Part shown: piece by piece, positions 1 through 8,301 of the stretch
Position numbering within the stretch: the stretch's first letter is position 1
Layout: each line of letters begins with the position of its first letter
Assembly (NCBI RefSeq): GCF_000379725.1
Contig: NZ_KB903664.1
Coordinates: 154-64,153 of the forward strand
Reading direction: 5' to 3'
DNA: 64,000 nt
DNA from: Cytophaga aurantiaca DSM 3654
Lineage (GTDB): Bacteria; Bacteroidota; Bacteroidia; Cytophagales; Cytophagaceae
Notes under the pieces: model-generated
The model's database searches: none
The model's input: only the letters and a program-made list of their open reading frames with translations
What the model was told of the DNA's origin: nothing
Translations under genes and position numbers: made by a program

Positions 1-188
1 ATAAGTACCGAGTTTGTTAGTACGGTTGAACTGGCTCCGGGATAGGATGCATATACCACAATCATAGGTGGTGCAATATCCGGGAACTGAGATTTAGGGA
101 GCGTTTTGATTGCCAGCAAACCCATGAACATAATTACAAGCGAAATTACAATCGCAAGGGCTGGTCTACGTATAAACTGTTGGAACAT
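1..188 (-). CDS. RND efflux transporter permease, N-terminal fragment
   Basis: Reading leftward from an ATG at 188, 62 codons are visible before the window edge. They begin MFQQFIRRPALAIVISLVIM, a short cytoplasmic start followed by the first membrane helix. The next segment has the KTLPKSQFPDIAPP and YPGASSTVLTNSV patterns that start the periplasmic pore domain of AcrB/MexB-type pumps. It lies 31 bases downstream of an adaptor gene on the same strand, the usual adaptor-then-pump order. The family exports drugs, bile-like compounds or metals by proton antiport. The substrate cannot be inferred, and the rest of the protein is outside the window. Confidence 0.85.
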   Translation of the reverse strand, partial: MFQQFIRRPALAIVISLVIMFMGLLAIKTLPKSQFPDIAPPMIVVYASYPGASSTVLTNSVL

Positions 189-219
189 ATTAGATCTTTT
201 TAAATACCTTTAGAATGAG

Positions 220-1305
220 TTATTCAGCATAAATATTTAAGCCTTTCATCACATCTTTAGGCTGTTTGAAATCGTAGGTGATCTTATCGTTTTCACTAAC
301 AAGACGCAAACCTTCTAAAAGTATTTTATCTGTTTCCTCCAGTCCGCCTGTTACAACATATATGTTAGGCATCTCAGCACTGATCGTGATTTCTCTTGCT
401 TTTATAACATTGTTTTTGTCCACCACATACACATAGCGAGAATTTAGAATTTCAAATGTTGCTTTCTGAGGAATGAGTAATGCATTTTTATGCGGTACTG
501 TAACAACTACGTTCCCTGTTTCTCCATGTCTGATAAGTCTATCCGGGTTCTGGAACGTTGCTCTGAATGCAATCGTACCTGTCTGATTATTGAAGTCTGC
601 TTCGATTGTTTCAACAATACCAATTTGATTGAACATTTCATTGTTAGCCATTTTCAAGGCAACCTTCATTGGCTGACTGGATTTAATAAGGTGTTTTTTG
701 TAATCCAGATATTCGGCTTCCGGAACGTTGAAGTAAACCCACATCTGGCTGATATCCGAAATGCTTGAAAGCAGGTCACCTTCATTTAACAAACTTCCTT
801 TTCGTACTTCCAGGCGATTCATTATACCATCAAAAGGTGCTCTGATCTGAGTAAAGCCCAAGTGAGCCTGAGCCAAAGATAGCTGAGCTTTCGCTTTTTC
901 AAGCTTTGCTTTAGCCAATAGAAGTTCATTTTTTGATACCACATTGCTGTCAGCAAGGGCCTTTGTATTCAAATATTCTACTTCAGCAAAGCTTAATTCA
1001 GCTTGTGCTTTTTGATAATCTGCCTGATAAAGTAAAGGCAGGATCTGGAACATTAATGTTCCTTGTTTTACAAACTTACCTTCATCAATAAAATAATCCT
1101 GTAAATACCCTTTTTCCAGAGCTCGTAATTCAATGTGACGGATAGCACGTATTTGACATACATATTCTTTTGTCGTAATGGTATCCATTCTCAGCGGGCT
1201 GGTAACTAACAGTTTTGTTTTCTCGTGTACATGCTCGTGAGAATCACAACTTGTTTCACACAACACTGCTGCTGCCAAGCTTATGAGTATTAAAATCCTT
1301 TTCAT
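220..1305 (-). CDS. RND efflux periplasmic adaptor (membrane fusion protein)
   Basis: The 361-residue protein has the AcrA/MexA layout. A hydrophobic signal at residues 4-16 is followed by cysteines at 16 and 20. It may be a lipoprotein, although the lipobox is not classical. A short His-rich stretch (HEHVHEK) follows. A split lipoyl half, a coiled-coil hairpin near 95-145 and the second half (TQIRAPFDGIMNRLEVRKGS) come next, then a beta-barrel and membrane-proximal domain. Such adaptors bridge an inner-membrane RND pump to an outer-membrane TolC channel. The pump starts 31 bases downstream; no TolC gene is seen upstream within the window. The His-rich segment might suggest metal export, but this is only an inference. 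Confidence 0.88.
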   Translation of the reverse strand: MKRILILISLAAAVLCETSCDSHEHVHEKTKLLVTSPLRMDTITTKEYVCQIRAIRHIELRALEKGYLQDYFIDEGKFVKQGTLMFQILPLLYQADYQKAQAELSFAEVEYLNTKALADSNVVSKNELLLAKAKLEKAKAQLSLAQAHLGFTQIRAPFDGIMNRLEVRKGSLLNEGDLLSSISDISQMWVYFNVPEAEYLDYKKHLIKSSQPMKVALKMANNEMFNQIGIVETIEADFNNQTGTIAFRATFQNPDRLIRHGETGNVVVTVPHKNALLIPQKATFEILNSRYVYVVDKNNVIKAREITISAEMPNIYVVTGGLEETDKILLEGLRLVSENDKITYDFKQPKDVMKGLNIYAE

Positions 1306-1372
1306 AATTGGGTTATTTTATTCAGATGTTTATTATTATAATATTGTATTATAGGGTTCTATTTCTTCAGAT

Positions 1373-1385
1373 TGATACTGTATCA
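1373..1385. promoter_or_regulatory. Candidate operator: TGATAC-T-GTATCA palindrome
   Basis: A perfect 6+1+6 inverted repeat lies 68 bases upstream of the efflux adaptor start. Its size and place suit a dimeric repressor of the TetR or MarR type, which often control efflux operons. No regulator gene is present nearby, so this is inference from symmetry and position. Confidence 0.35.
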
Positions 1386-1444
1386 TGTATTCTGATTTTC
1401 AATATAAGAAACCAGAATAAGAAATAATATCGCTCATTATGAGA

Positions 1445-1467
1445 TTTTTACGTTATAAACGTAAAAA
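1445..1467. promoter_or_regulatory. 23-bp perfect palindrome upstream of the efflux genes
   Basis: TTTTTACGTT-ATA-AACGTAAAAA has 10-base arms with no mismatch, in the 350-base gap between the hypothetical gene ending at 1658 and the efflux adaptor starting at 1305. It has few G-C pairs and no T tract beyond its own arms, so a protein-binding site is likelier than a terminator. The remainder of this gap shows no gene. Confidence 0.35.
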
Positions 1468-1657
1468 TTAAAATGGTCTTTTTAGATTAAAGAATTTTAA
1501 TTTTTTGGATCGAAATCTCATGAATTCATTTCAATCCGACAATATATACCTGAAAACTGTGCAAAATCTAAAGTTGTGCAACGTATTTAATAATTGCAGT
1601 ATAATGATTTTTTTTCGACAAAAGAATCGGAGAGGGTGTTTATTATAAAAAATGTAA

Positions 1658-1942
1658 TTAAAGTACAATGTCCCACTTTCGAATATAAACCAGGGGTTTA
1701 CGCACCAAGATTTCTTTTTTAAATGCATTTGTTCCTTCAATCGTAATGTAGGTATCTGTATGATTACAGCCCGGATCGTTGCAGGTAACTTCACGGGTAT
1801 GAACATGCGCATCCCTTGGAATTTCGTCGAAGGTCAGGACCCATTCTAAAATTTTACTATTGATGATCTTGTTGTCGGGGTCGCGCGGATTGACAAACAT
1901 GTTATTGCTTTTTAAAGGAGGCCAGCTTTCTCTTGCCATCAT
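1658..1942 (-). CDS. Small hypothetical protein
   Basis: A 94-residue soluble protein with no signal or membrane segment that I do not recognise. It holds two cysteines in a TCNDPGCNHTDTY stretch, which could bind a metal. It follows the META-domain gene on the same strand. The ATG at 1942 overlaps that gene by about 40 bases in another frame. A second ATG at 1900 (residue 15) sits immediately after that gene's stop codon and would give 80 residues, and it may be the true start. The position suggests the last gene of a three-gene operon read leftward from 2949. Confidence 0.5.
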   Translation of the reverse strand: MMARESWPPLKSNNMFVNPRDPDNKIINSKILEWVLTFDEIPRDAHVHTREVTCNDPGCNHTDTYITIEGTNAFKKEILVRKPLVYIRKWDIVL

Positions 1943-2339
1943 ACAATGTCAATATCTGCTCTTTCAGGCTATAGATATTGGCATTTGATAGCGTTGCACG
2001 GAACTGATCTTCCAGATCCATATGAACTTTATTACAAAACTTTCTGGAAGATAAAATAGTTTCAAAATGAATGCTGTCACCATGCGTTTCGCATTCTGTC
2101 CTGAATTTGTTGCAGCCCATGAAACCCGCAGTCATGCCTTCACTTTCAATCTGAAAAGCGACCAGATCTTTAAATTTGAATGTGTCTTTTTTTGCCGGAT
2201 GGAATTGTATCAATACCCATTTCCCCATAACAGGTTCACCATCCGATTCTGTGTAATAGCAGTTGAAAGATACCAGAGAACTACAGAATAAAAGAATTGC
2301 TATAATAAGGGTGAACGATTTAATAGTCGTCATCTTCAA
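1902..2339 (-). CDS. META/HslJ-like secreted protein
   Basis: The 145-residue protein starts with a signal peptide (hydrophobic residues 8-25). The mature part carries hallmarks of the META (HslJ-type) domain: a G-K-W-x-L strand near the start, a GFMGCNKFR core resembling the family's G-x-x-G-C-N pattern, and a later short helix before Y-S-L-x-x-x-x-L-T-L-Y. E. coli HslJ is a heat-induced outer-membrane lipoprotein linked to novobiocin resistance. The precise role here is unknown. Its start overlaps the end of the upstream gene by 20 bases, indicating co-translation. Confidence 0.6.
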   Translation of the reverse strand: MKMTTIKSFTLIIAILLFCSSLVSFNCYYTESDGEPVMGKWVLIQFHPAKKDTFKFKDLVAFQIESEGMTAGFMGCNKFRTECETHGDSIHFETILSSRKFCNKVHMDLEDQFRATLSNANIYSLKEQILTLYDGKRKLASFKKQ

Positions 2340-2949
2340 TACTTTTTTTACCTTTTTTCAGCGGAGTTGTATCAATCCATTTAAAGGATTTAAAAGAATT
2401 AATACTTTCTGTAATATCGGAATTTGCTTCAATCAATACTTTTTTGGTATACTGCTGAATATCCGTTTGTATCATGGGTATTTCCATGTTTGTTGTTTTG
2501 GTCCGCATGGTCCGGGTGCTGCCTGTTGTTTTGCCCATGTAATCCGATTCCTCTGTGAAGGTATAATAATGTACAAGGCGTTTCACCTTGCAACGCATGC
2601 CAGTTGGCGTATAATAAATAATGTAATCAAAGGTCATATAACAATCTGCATATACAGGCTTGTGTGTATTTTTGAGCATGCCATGGCTTTTCAATTTATT
2701 TCGAATGCGTATTTTCATGGATTTGCTGGCGGTATCAATCCCAATGATTTCATATCTACCCGCATACAAACTGTCCATGAATTTTTTTGTTAGTTTTAAT
2801 GTGCTTTCCCAGGATTGAGGCGTAGTGAAAGGAACATCGAAATAATAACAATAATCTTTTCCCGTACTATCTAATGGAGGTGTAGTGGGTTTAGCAGCAA
2901 TACTGCTAAATGCGATCAAGCTGAGTAGAAGCAAAAGGGAATGTTTCAT
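2320..2949 (-). CDS. Secreted hypothetical protein (DUF4468-like)
   Basis: A 209-residue protein with a clean signal peptide, cleaved probably after SIAA at about residue 19. The mature part is an alternating strand/helix region (a WESTLKLTKKFMDS helix, then short strands and a YYTPTGMRCKVKRLVHYYTF segment). This recalls the DUF4468/TBP-fold secreted proteins common in Bacteroidota, an assignment made only by eye. The C-terminus is Lys- and Asp-rich. It is the first gene of a leftward run that continues into the META protein with a 20-base overlap. It diverges from ppc across a 267-base gap that shows no other gene. Confidence 0.6.
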   Translation of the reverse strand: MKHSLLLLLSLIAFSSIAAKPTTPPLDSTGKDYCYYFDVPFTTPQSWESTLKLTKKFMDSLYAGRYEIIGIDTASKSMKIRIRNKLKSHGMLKNTHKPVYADCYMTFDYIIYYTPTGMRCKVKRLVHYYTFTEESDYMGKTTGSTRTMRTKTTNMEIPMIQTDIQQYTKKVLIEANSDITESINSFKSFKWIDTTPLKKGKKSIEDDDY

Positions 2950-3216
2950 AAATGGGTTTACTGAAATTCGGAACAGGTTCGTTGCTGTTATAAATCAAAA
3001 TTACATTTAATTCCGGAAACAGTGAAGATTTCAGATACAAAAGAGGAAGAATTAGGCTAATTCCAAGAATCAAGTTAAAAATACCCATCTAAACGATTTT
3101 ATTTTGAACAATTTCAATATTTTCAATTTAAATATTTTATCTTGTAAGGGAATTTAATACCCCGAGTATTACTTTTTTTGTTAAAAATTGAAGGTTGACT
3201 ATTTAATCACTACCAA

Positions 3217-5985
3217 ATGAGCGCATTGACGGTAACGCAGGACAAATTAGGTAAGACATATCACAATCTAGAGTTCCTTTTAAATTGTTTTAAGGATGTA
3301 TTGATCCAGAACGGCGAAGAAGAATTGGCCCGTTACATACCATGGATCAATAAAAAAGGTAAAGTCAACCCCGACTCAATTACAGAAAAACACATTCAAG
3401 TGTATTCCATCGCATTTCAGCTATTAAATATGGCTGAAGAAAATGGTGCCGTAAAATTACGTCGCCAGCATGAAAGCGATCGCTCATTAGCCAGTGTTAA
3501 CGGGCTTTGGGGCAAGAATCTGTTAATGTTGAAGCAAAAGAAAATTTCGCAGGAGCAGATTGCAGAAGAATTATGCGACATACGTATTGAGCCTGTACTT
3601 ACCGCGCACCCTACAGAAGCAAAGCGTACGATCGTATTGGAACACCACAGACAATTGTATTTATTATTCCTTCGTTGGGAAGATTCAACATATACGGATT
3701 TAGAAAAATCAGAAATTACACGTGAGATCAAATTGGTACTGGATCGTTTATGGAGAACAGGAGAGATCTATCTTGAAAAACCGGATCTGAGTTCTGAACG
3801 TTCAAACGTACTTCATTATCTTACTACTGTATTCCCTGAAGTAGTATCTATTCTGGATCGCAGATTGGGTATGGCTTGGGAGCAAATGGGTTTTGATCCT
3901 GAATTGATTATTACGTATACGAAACTTCCAAAAATTTCCTTTGGTAACTGGGTAGGCGGCGACCGCGATGGTCACCCGCTTGTAACAAGTGAGGTGACCA
4001 AAGAAACACTTGAACTGTTTCGTTTGAATGCATTTATTTTAATGCACAGACATCTTGAAAAACTGGAGAAGAATTTAAGCTTTACCTGTTTGTTTAAAGA
4101 AACAATCAAGCCGCTTCAAAAAAGGATCAATGAATTATTAGAAGAAACAAATAATCAGCACTTATTAGAAAACGAATCGAACAACAGAGAGATTTTCCGT
4201 TTCTACATTGAGCTTCTGATTATGAAGCTTCCGCTGGAAGAGAATAAAGGCGATGGTTTGCGCTTAAATGAAAAACCATACAGCTACAACGAATCTCAGA
4301 AATTAATTGAAGACCTTGTTATTTTACGCGATGCCTTGCTTGCATTTGGAGCAAGAACGATTGCATATAATGACGTACGTGATATGGTGCGTTTGGTGCA
4401 GACATTCGGTTTCCATTTAGCTCATTTAGATATTCGTCAGAACAGCAAGTTTCACGACAATGCAATTGCACAGTTGATGAATGCTGCGTCGATGGATGGC
4501 GATCGTTTCTTGACATTGAATGAAGAAGAACGATTAAAATTCATTAATAAAGAATTGCTTTCACTTCGTCCGTTCTCTTATCCGAATACAAAACTCGGAC
4601 CTGAAGCAGAAGCTGTAACCTCATGTTTACGTGTAGTTGCAGATCACGTAGAGAAGTACGGAACAAATGCATTGGGTTCGCTGATCGTAAGTATGACACG
4701 TTCTACTTCGGATCTGTTGCTTGTTTATTTATTGGCTAGAGAAGCTGGTCTGTTGATTAAAACAGATAAAGGTATTGTATGTAAACTTCCGGTTGTTCCA
4801 TTGTTCGAAACAATTGAAGATTTACAAGGCAGTCCGCAGATCTTAAGTAAATTCTTAGAACATCCGATCACTAAAAACAGCTTAGAGTATCACCGTCTGG
4901 ATAGAGTCGAAAAAGATAAAGTACAGCAGGTAATGATTGGCTACAGCGATAGTAACAAAGATGGCGGTATTCTTGCCAGCCAATCGAATCTATCGAATAC
5001 ACAATTGAAATTGGTTGATGTAGGTAAAAAATACGGTGCGCGTATTCGTTTCTTCCACGGTAAAGGTGGTTCTATCAGCCGTGGTGCGGGTCCTACACAG
5101 TGGTTCATCAAAACATTGCCTCATAATTCTATACAAGGGGATATGCGTTTGACCGAACAAGGTGAAACCATTTCTCAGAAGTATGCCAATAAGATCAATG
5201 CAGCGTTCAACTTAGAATTGCTTACAGCAGGTACTGCAGGATATACCATTCTACATAAGCATACACAACATAAGAAAAATCGTTTTGATAAACATTTGGA
5301 TTATCTGGCTGCAAAAAGTCAGGAGTTCTATACAAATTTGATCAACGATAAAAACTTTATTACATTCTTTGGTCAGGCTACACCAATCGATGTGATTGAA
5401 CAGAGTAAAATCGGCTCAAGACCAGCGCGCCGTTCGGGTAAGCGTACACTAGCTGATTTGCGTGCCATCCCTTGGGTATTTAGCTGGGCACAGTCCCGCT
5501 TTAATATCACAAGCTGGTATGGTGTTGGAAATGCGTTAGAAACGTTCTATAAGGAACAACCGGAAGAGTTTGAGTATCTGAAGAAAATGGCTTCGAGTGA
5601 TACCATCATTCGCTACATCTTTACAAACGTAGATACATCGTTGGCAGCAACGGATGAAAAGATCTTCAGAAGTTATGCAACACTGGTTGAAGACGAAGAG
5701 ATCCGTACAGAAATTCTGGATATGATTGTGAAGGAATACAATAAGACAAAGAAAATGCTGGCCTTGTTGTTTGACAATCCATTTGAAGTAAGAAGATCGT
5801 TCCACCACTATTCAAACGTGTTGCGTGCAGAAGCATTGAACGACTTACATTTTGATCAGATCGAATTATTAAGAAAATGGAGAAAGGTAAATACACAGCC
5901 TCAATCTGAAAAAGCAAATAAAATACTAACCGAATTGCTGCTTACAGTGAACGCAATTGCAGGTGCGTTGCGCAACACAGGTTGA
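3217..5985 (+). CDS. ppc: Phosphoenolpyruvate carboxylase
   Basis: The 922-residue enzyme adds bicarbonate to phosphoenolpyruvate to give oxaloacetate and phosphate, refilling the TCA cycle. Length and motifs fit the bacterial family. TAHPTEAKR carries the catalytic His (about residue 131). GNWVGGDRDGHP follows. GYSDSNKDGG and the mobile FHGKGGSISRGAGPT loop line the active site. The C-terminus ends in the conserved N-T-G. The loop has Lys where the E. coli enzyme has Arg (FHGRGGS), a variant I associate with Bacteroidota-type enzymes. The gene is monocistronic, with a terminator just downstream. Confidence 0.97.
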   Translation: MSALTVTQDKLGKTYHNLEFLLNCFKDVLIQNGEEELARYIPWINKKGKVNPDSITEKHIQVYSIAFQLLNMAEENGAVKLRRQHESDRSLASVNGLWGKNLLMLKQKKISQEQIAEELCDIRIEPVLTAHPTEAKRTIVLEHHRQLYLLFLRWEDSTYTDLEKSEITREIKLVLDRLWRTGEIYLEKPDLSSERSNVLHYLTTVFPEVVSILDRRLGMAWEQMGFDPELIITYTKLPKISFGNWVGGDRDGHPLVTSEVTKETLELFRLNAFILMHRHLEKLEKNLSFTCLFKETIKPLQKRINELLEETNNQHLLENESNNREIFRFYIELLIMKLPLEENKGDGLRLNEKPYSYNESQKLIEDLVILRDALLAFGARTIAYNDVRDMVRLVQTFGFHLAHLDIRQNSKFHDNAIAQLMNAASMDGDRFLTLNEEERLKFINKELLSLRPFSYPNTKLGPEAEAVTSCLRVVADHVEKYGTNALGSLIVSMTRSTSDLLLVYLLAREAGLLIKTDKGIVCKLPVVPLFETIEDLQGSPQILSKFLEHPITKNSLEYHRLDRVEKDKVQQVMIGYSDSNKDGGILASQSNLSNTQLKLVDVGKKYGARIRFFHGKGGSISRGAGPTQWFIKTLPHNSIQGDMRLTEQGETISQKYANKINAAFNLELLTAGTAGYTILHKHTQHKKNRFDKHLDYLAAKSQEFYTNLINDKNFITFFGQATPIDVIEQSKIGSRPARRSGKRTLADLRAIPWVFSWAQSRFNITSWYGVGNALETFYKEQPEEFEYLKKMASSDTIIRYIFTNVDTSLAATDEKIFRSYATLVEDEEIRTEILDMIVKEYNKTKKMLALLFDNPFEVRRSFHHYSNVLRAEALNDLHFDQIELLRKWRKVNTQPQSEKANKILTELLLTVNAIAGALRNTG

Positions 5986-6010
5986 TACCCTTGTTCGGAA
6001 TCAGACATAA

Positions 6011-6047
6011 AAAAAACATCCAGCCTAATAAGCGGGATGTTTTTTTT
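6011..6047 (+). terminator. Rho-independent terminator of ppc
   Basis: AAAAAACATCC pairs with GGATGTTTTTT around a 13-base centre and runs into a T tract, 26 bases past the ppc stop. The A run makes it able to act on both strands, so it can also serve the leftward lipoprotein gene that ends at 6087. Confidence 0.85.
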
Positions 6048-6086
6048 ATGTATATTTTTAATGCTAAATTAAGCCAAAATCACAAA

Positions 6087-6224
6087 TCAATGGTGTGATG
6101 TATGTGTTGGGTGATGGTGGTACTTAATTGCAGAGTTAGAATACGTAGGACATGTATGCTGCGGTGCGCAGGAAGCAATAAGACTAATAGCAACCGCCGC
6201 TAAAAAAACTATAGTATATTTCAT
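6087..6224 (-). CDS. 45-residue His-rich lipoprotein
   Basis: An ATG at 6224 opens 45 codons ending in TGA at 6087-6089. Residues 4-17 are a hydrophobic signal and L-I-A-S-C (cysteine 19) is a good lipobox. The mature part holds C-P-T-Y-S, a motif I recall from tiny Bacteroidota lipoproteins, followed by a tail with seven histidines in the last twelve residues (HHH, then H-x-x-x-HH after PT). The histidines could bind a metal, but no function is known. It fills the gap between ppc and the SUI1 gene, on the opposite strand. Confidence 0.65.
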   Translation of the reverse strand: MKYTIVFLAAVAISLIASCAPQHTCPTYSNSAIKYHHHPTHTSHH

Positions 6225-6300
6225 GTGTTCAAAGTAGTTTAGTAAGTATTGTGCTAAAATATTAAAAAAATAAGTTACAACAAATTACAACAGCGATTAA

Positions 6301-6636
6301 ATGGCAAAAAAAGAACATAAAGGCCGGACAGGGGTGGTTTATTCGACGAGCGAGGAATTCAATTACTCGTATGATGGGGAGGCCGAATCGGAGACCTTAC
6401 CTGCTGATAAACAGAAATTAAAGGTTCTGCTGGATAGTAAGGGCCGGGCCGGAAAAACGGTAACTGCCGTGACGGGTTTTGTTGGTACAACGGCTGATCT
6501 GGAAGATTTGGGTAAAAAACTTAAAAATAAACTTGGTGTAGGCGGATCCGTAAAAGAAGGAGAAGTGCTGATACAAGGGGATTTTAGAGTTCGTCTTGTA
6601 TCTTTGCTAAATGAATTGGGGTATAAGGTAAAATAA
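6301..6636 (+). CDS. yciH: SUI1/eIF1-like translation factor (YciH family)
   Basis: A 111-residue protein of the bacterial eIF1 (SUI1) family. The basic N-terminus is followed by the SUI1 domain at about 38-110, with G-K-T-V-T-A-V-T-G-F, the LGKKLKNKLGVGGSVKEG helix-turn and the IQGD..R closing motif. Bacterial members bind the 30S subunit and can influence start-codon and initiator-tRNA fidelity in vitro; the cellular role remains unclear. No Shine-Dalgarno site is visible before the ATG, as is usual in this phylum. Confidence 0.88.
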   Translation: MAKKEHKGRTGVVYSTSEEFNYSYDGEAESETLPADKQKLKVLLDSKGRAGKTVTAVTGFVGTTADLEDLGKKLKNKLGVGGSVKEGEVLIQGDFRVRLVSLLNELGYKVK

Positions 6637-6744
6637 CAAGTTATCCCCAAAACAATCTTTTTATCATACCATTACAGAATTAATACAACTTTCAGAAGTA
6701 ATTTTCAGTAATTAGTTATTAGAAGTTCATTATACTTATTTATC

Positions 6745-7422
6745 ATGAAAAAAATTGTACGTAAGACATACCCCCTGGAATTTAGTGTTGGCCTCTTGCT
6801 ATTAATTTTTGTTACGTCGTGTTTTATGGCGCAGCAAATTTTTGTAGTGTCTATTCATGATATTAAGGACAATCACACCGATTTACTGGGAGTGATGCTG
6901 GTAAGTCTGGCGGTTATTATTATGGTACTGATCATTTGGGAAGAGATCTTGTTCCCGATCCGGGTGAAGGAAGTAAAAGGAGGAATCCTCTTCAGTAACC
7001 GTAAAAAGAAGTTGAAGGTGCAGGTATTGATGTATCTATGTATTCCATTGATCTTTGCTTATGTATATTTTAGCTTCGAAGTGAAATTGCTGCGTTTTAT
7101 ATTATGGGCTGCGGTATGTATGGGAGCTCCGGTATTGGAAAAACTGATCTCAGGAATCACAAATTTCAATGACTTCTTATTGCTGACAGATGATTTTATT
7201 GAATATAAAAACAATGAAAAGGAAGGACGTTTTAGCGTAGCAGAGGTGCAGCAGATCATCATTATTACAGAAGAAAGAATTGTAAGCAAAAAAATGCAGT
7301 TGGATTTTAAAGACGGCAATTCAGTAGTAATTGATCTGGATGAAATGGAATTGGATGTATTCTACGAAACGATCGATAAGTTTACGGAAAAACATTACGG
7401 AAGTTTGTTGAAGCAAGCATAA
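6745..7422 (+). CDS. Hypothetical membrane protein
   Basis: A 225-residue protein with two helices at about 15-35 and 45-67, then two more between about 93 and 135 (VLMYLCIPLIFAYVYF and LLRFILWAAVCMGAPVL). The C-terminal 80 residues are soluble and strand-rich (DDFIEYKNNEKEGRF, MQLDFKDGNSVVIDLDEMEL), resembling a PH-like or bacterial PH domain, as in the two-part membrane proteins of this phylum. I do not recognise a named family. It stands alone 108 bases after the SUI1 gene and is closed by a strong terminator. Confidence 0.6.
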   Translation: MKKIVRKTYPLEFSVGLLLLIFVTSCFMAQQIFVVSIHDIKDNHTDLLGVMLVSLAVIIMVLIIWEEILFPIRVKEVKGGILFSNRKKKLKVQVLMYLCIPLIFAYVYFSFEVKLLRFILWAAVCMGAPVLEKLISGITNFNDFLLLTDDFIEYKNNEKEGRFSVAEVQQIIIITEERIVSKKMQLDFKDGNSVVIDLDEMELDVFYETIDKFTEKHYGSLLKQA

Positions 7423-7446
7423 GCCGCTTCAAATAAAGCAACGATT

Positions 7447-7501
7447 AAAACACAAATTCCAAACAGCCTGAATATTATTCGCTGTTTGGAATTTGTGTTT
7501 T
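7447..7501. terminator. Bidirectional terminator between convergent genes
   Basis: A perfect 21-base inverted repeat, AAAACACAAATTCCAAACAGC with its complement at 7481-7501, surrounds a 13-base loop and has A and T runs at either end. It lies between the rightward membrane protein and the leftward gene ending at 7522. Its CAAATTCCAAA core recurs elsewhere in the window. Confidence 0.88.
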
Positions 7502-7521
7502 AAGAGCATTTGAATATTCAC

Positions 7522-8271
7522 TTACAATGTTCCTTTATATTTTACTCCGTCGTATTTTAAAATTTCGGTTTCAGACGAATGTGTTTCTTTCTGAATACAA
7601 TCATTATTTTGAGGTACAGCTACGCTATTCGTGATTTTATCTTTCACTACTATATTGGCAAAGCTTTTTGTTTTGTCTTTTGAAATGATCAGAACTTTTT
7701 TGTGCGTCCAAAAGCTGGAGGCACAGATGCCATCCATTTCGCCGTTTTCAAGCAATAAGGTATACTTATTAAGTACTTGTATGATTTTTTCTCCCTGTTG
7801 TATGAATAAAGAGATCACTTCTTCATAATATGGATTTGCTCGCGAGGAACCTTCATAACGTACTCGTATTCCAAAAGCTCTGGTTGAAGTATTTAACATA
7901 TAAGGTGCTGTATCAATAGTAATGGATCGAAGTTTATTCGCATCTGAAATCCAATTATTAGTTGACGCACTTTCAAAATACATGGATATTATTTTTCCTG
8001 AACTCGTTTCAACAACTAAGATATAGCTGTCAAATGAAAAGTAATCTTCATAATGTTCAACAATCTTAGGAATTACAACAATAGATTTTGAAGAATCCGT
8101 TGGCAATCTTTTTTCTGATGCAAGCTCTAAATAACAATCTTCAATTTTTAGATTGAGATTCGCGCATACTTTTTCTATCAGTTCGGAAGATTGTCCGAAA
8201 GAAGAATCAGGAACGAAACTGCATAATAAAAACAGAACAACGAATCTTAGATCTATTCTTGTAATTTTCAT
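7522..8271 (-). CDS. Secreted hypothetical protein
   Basis: A 249-residue protein with an N-terminal signal (hydrophobic residues 10-20; cleavage likely after FG before QSSELIEK). The mature part alternates strands and short helices: a TFKIVVIPKI-like strand region near 65, the TIDTAPYMLN segment, then the conserved-looking FGIRVRYEGSSRANPYYEE. Four cysteines are present, including one pair near the C-terminus. I do not recognise a family. It is the last gene in a series of five to seven leftward envelope-protein genes and ends at the shared terminator. Confidence 0.55.
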   Translation of the reverse strand: MKITRIDLRFVVLFLLCSFVPDSSFGQSSELIEKVCANLNLKIEDCYLELASEKRLPTDSSKSIVVIPKIVEHYEDYFSFDSYILVVETSSGKIISMYFESASTNNWISDANKLRSITIDTAPYMLNTSTRAFGIRVRYEGSSRANPYYEEVISLFIQQGEKIIQVLNKYTLLLENGEMDGICASSFWTHKKVLIISKDKTKSFANIVVKDKITNSVAVPQNNDCIQKETHSSETEILKYDGVKYKGTL

Positions 8272-8301
8272 GATTGCTTGACTTGGAATTTCAGGCTATC
8301 G

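Noticed and set aside
2906-3088. Leftward 60-codon frame with a hydrophobic start
   Set aside because: It overlaps the start of the secreted-protein gene at 2949 and sits in AT-rich DNA, with no conserved feature or coupling.
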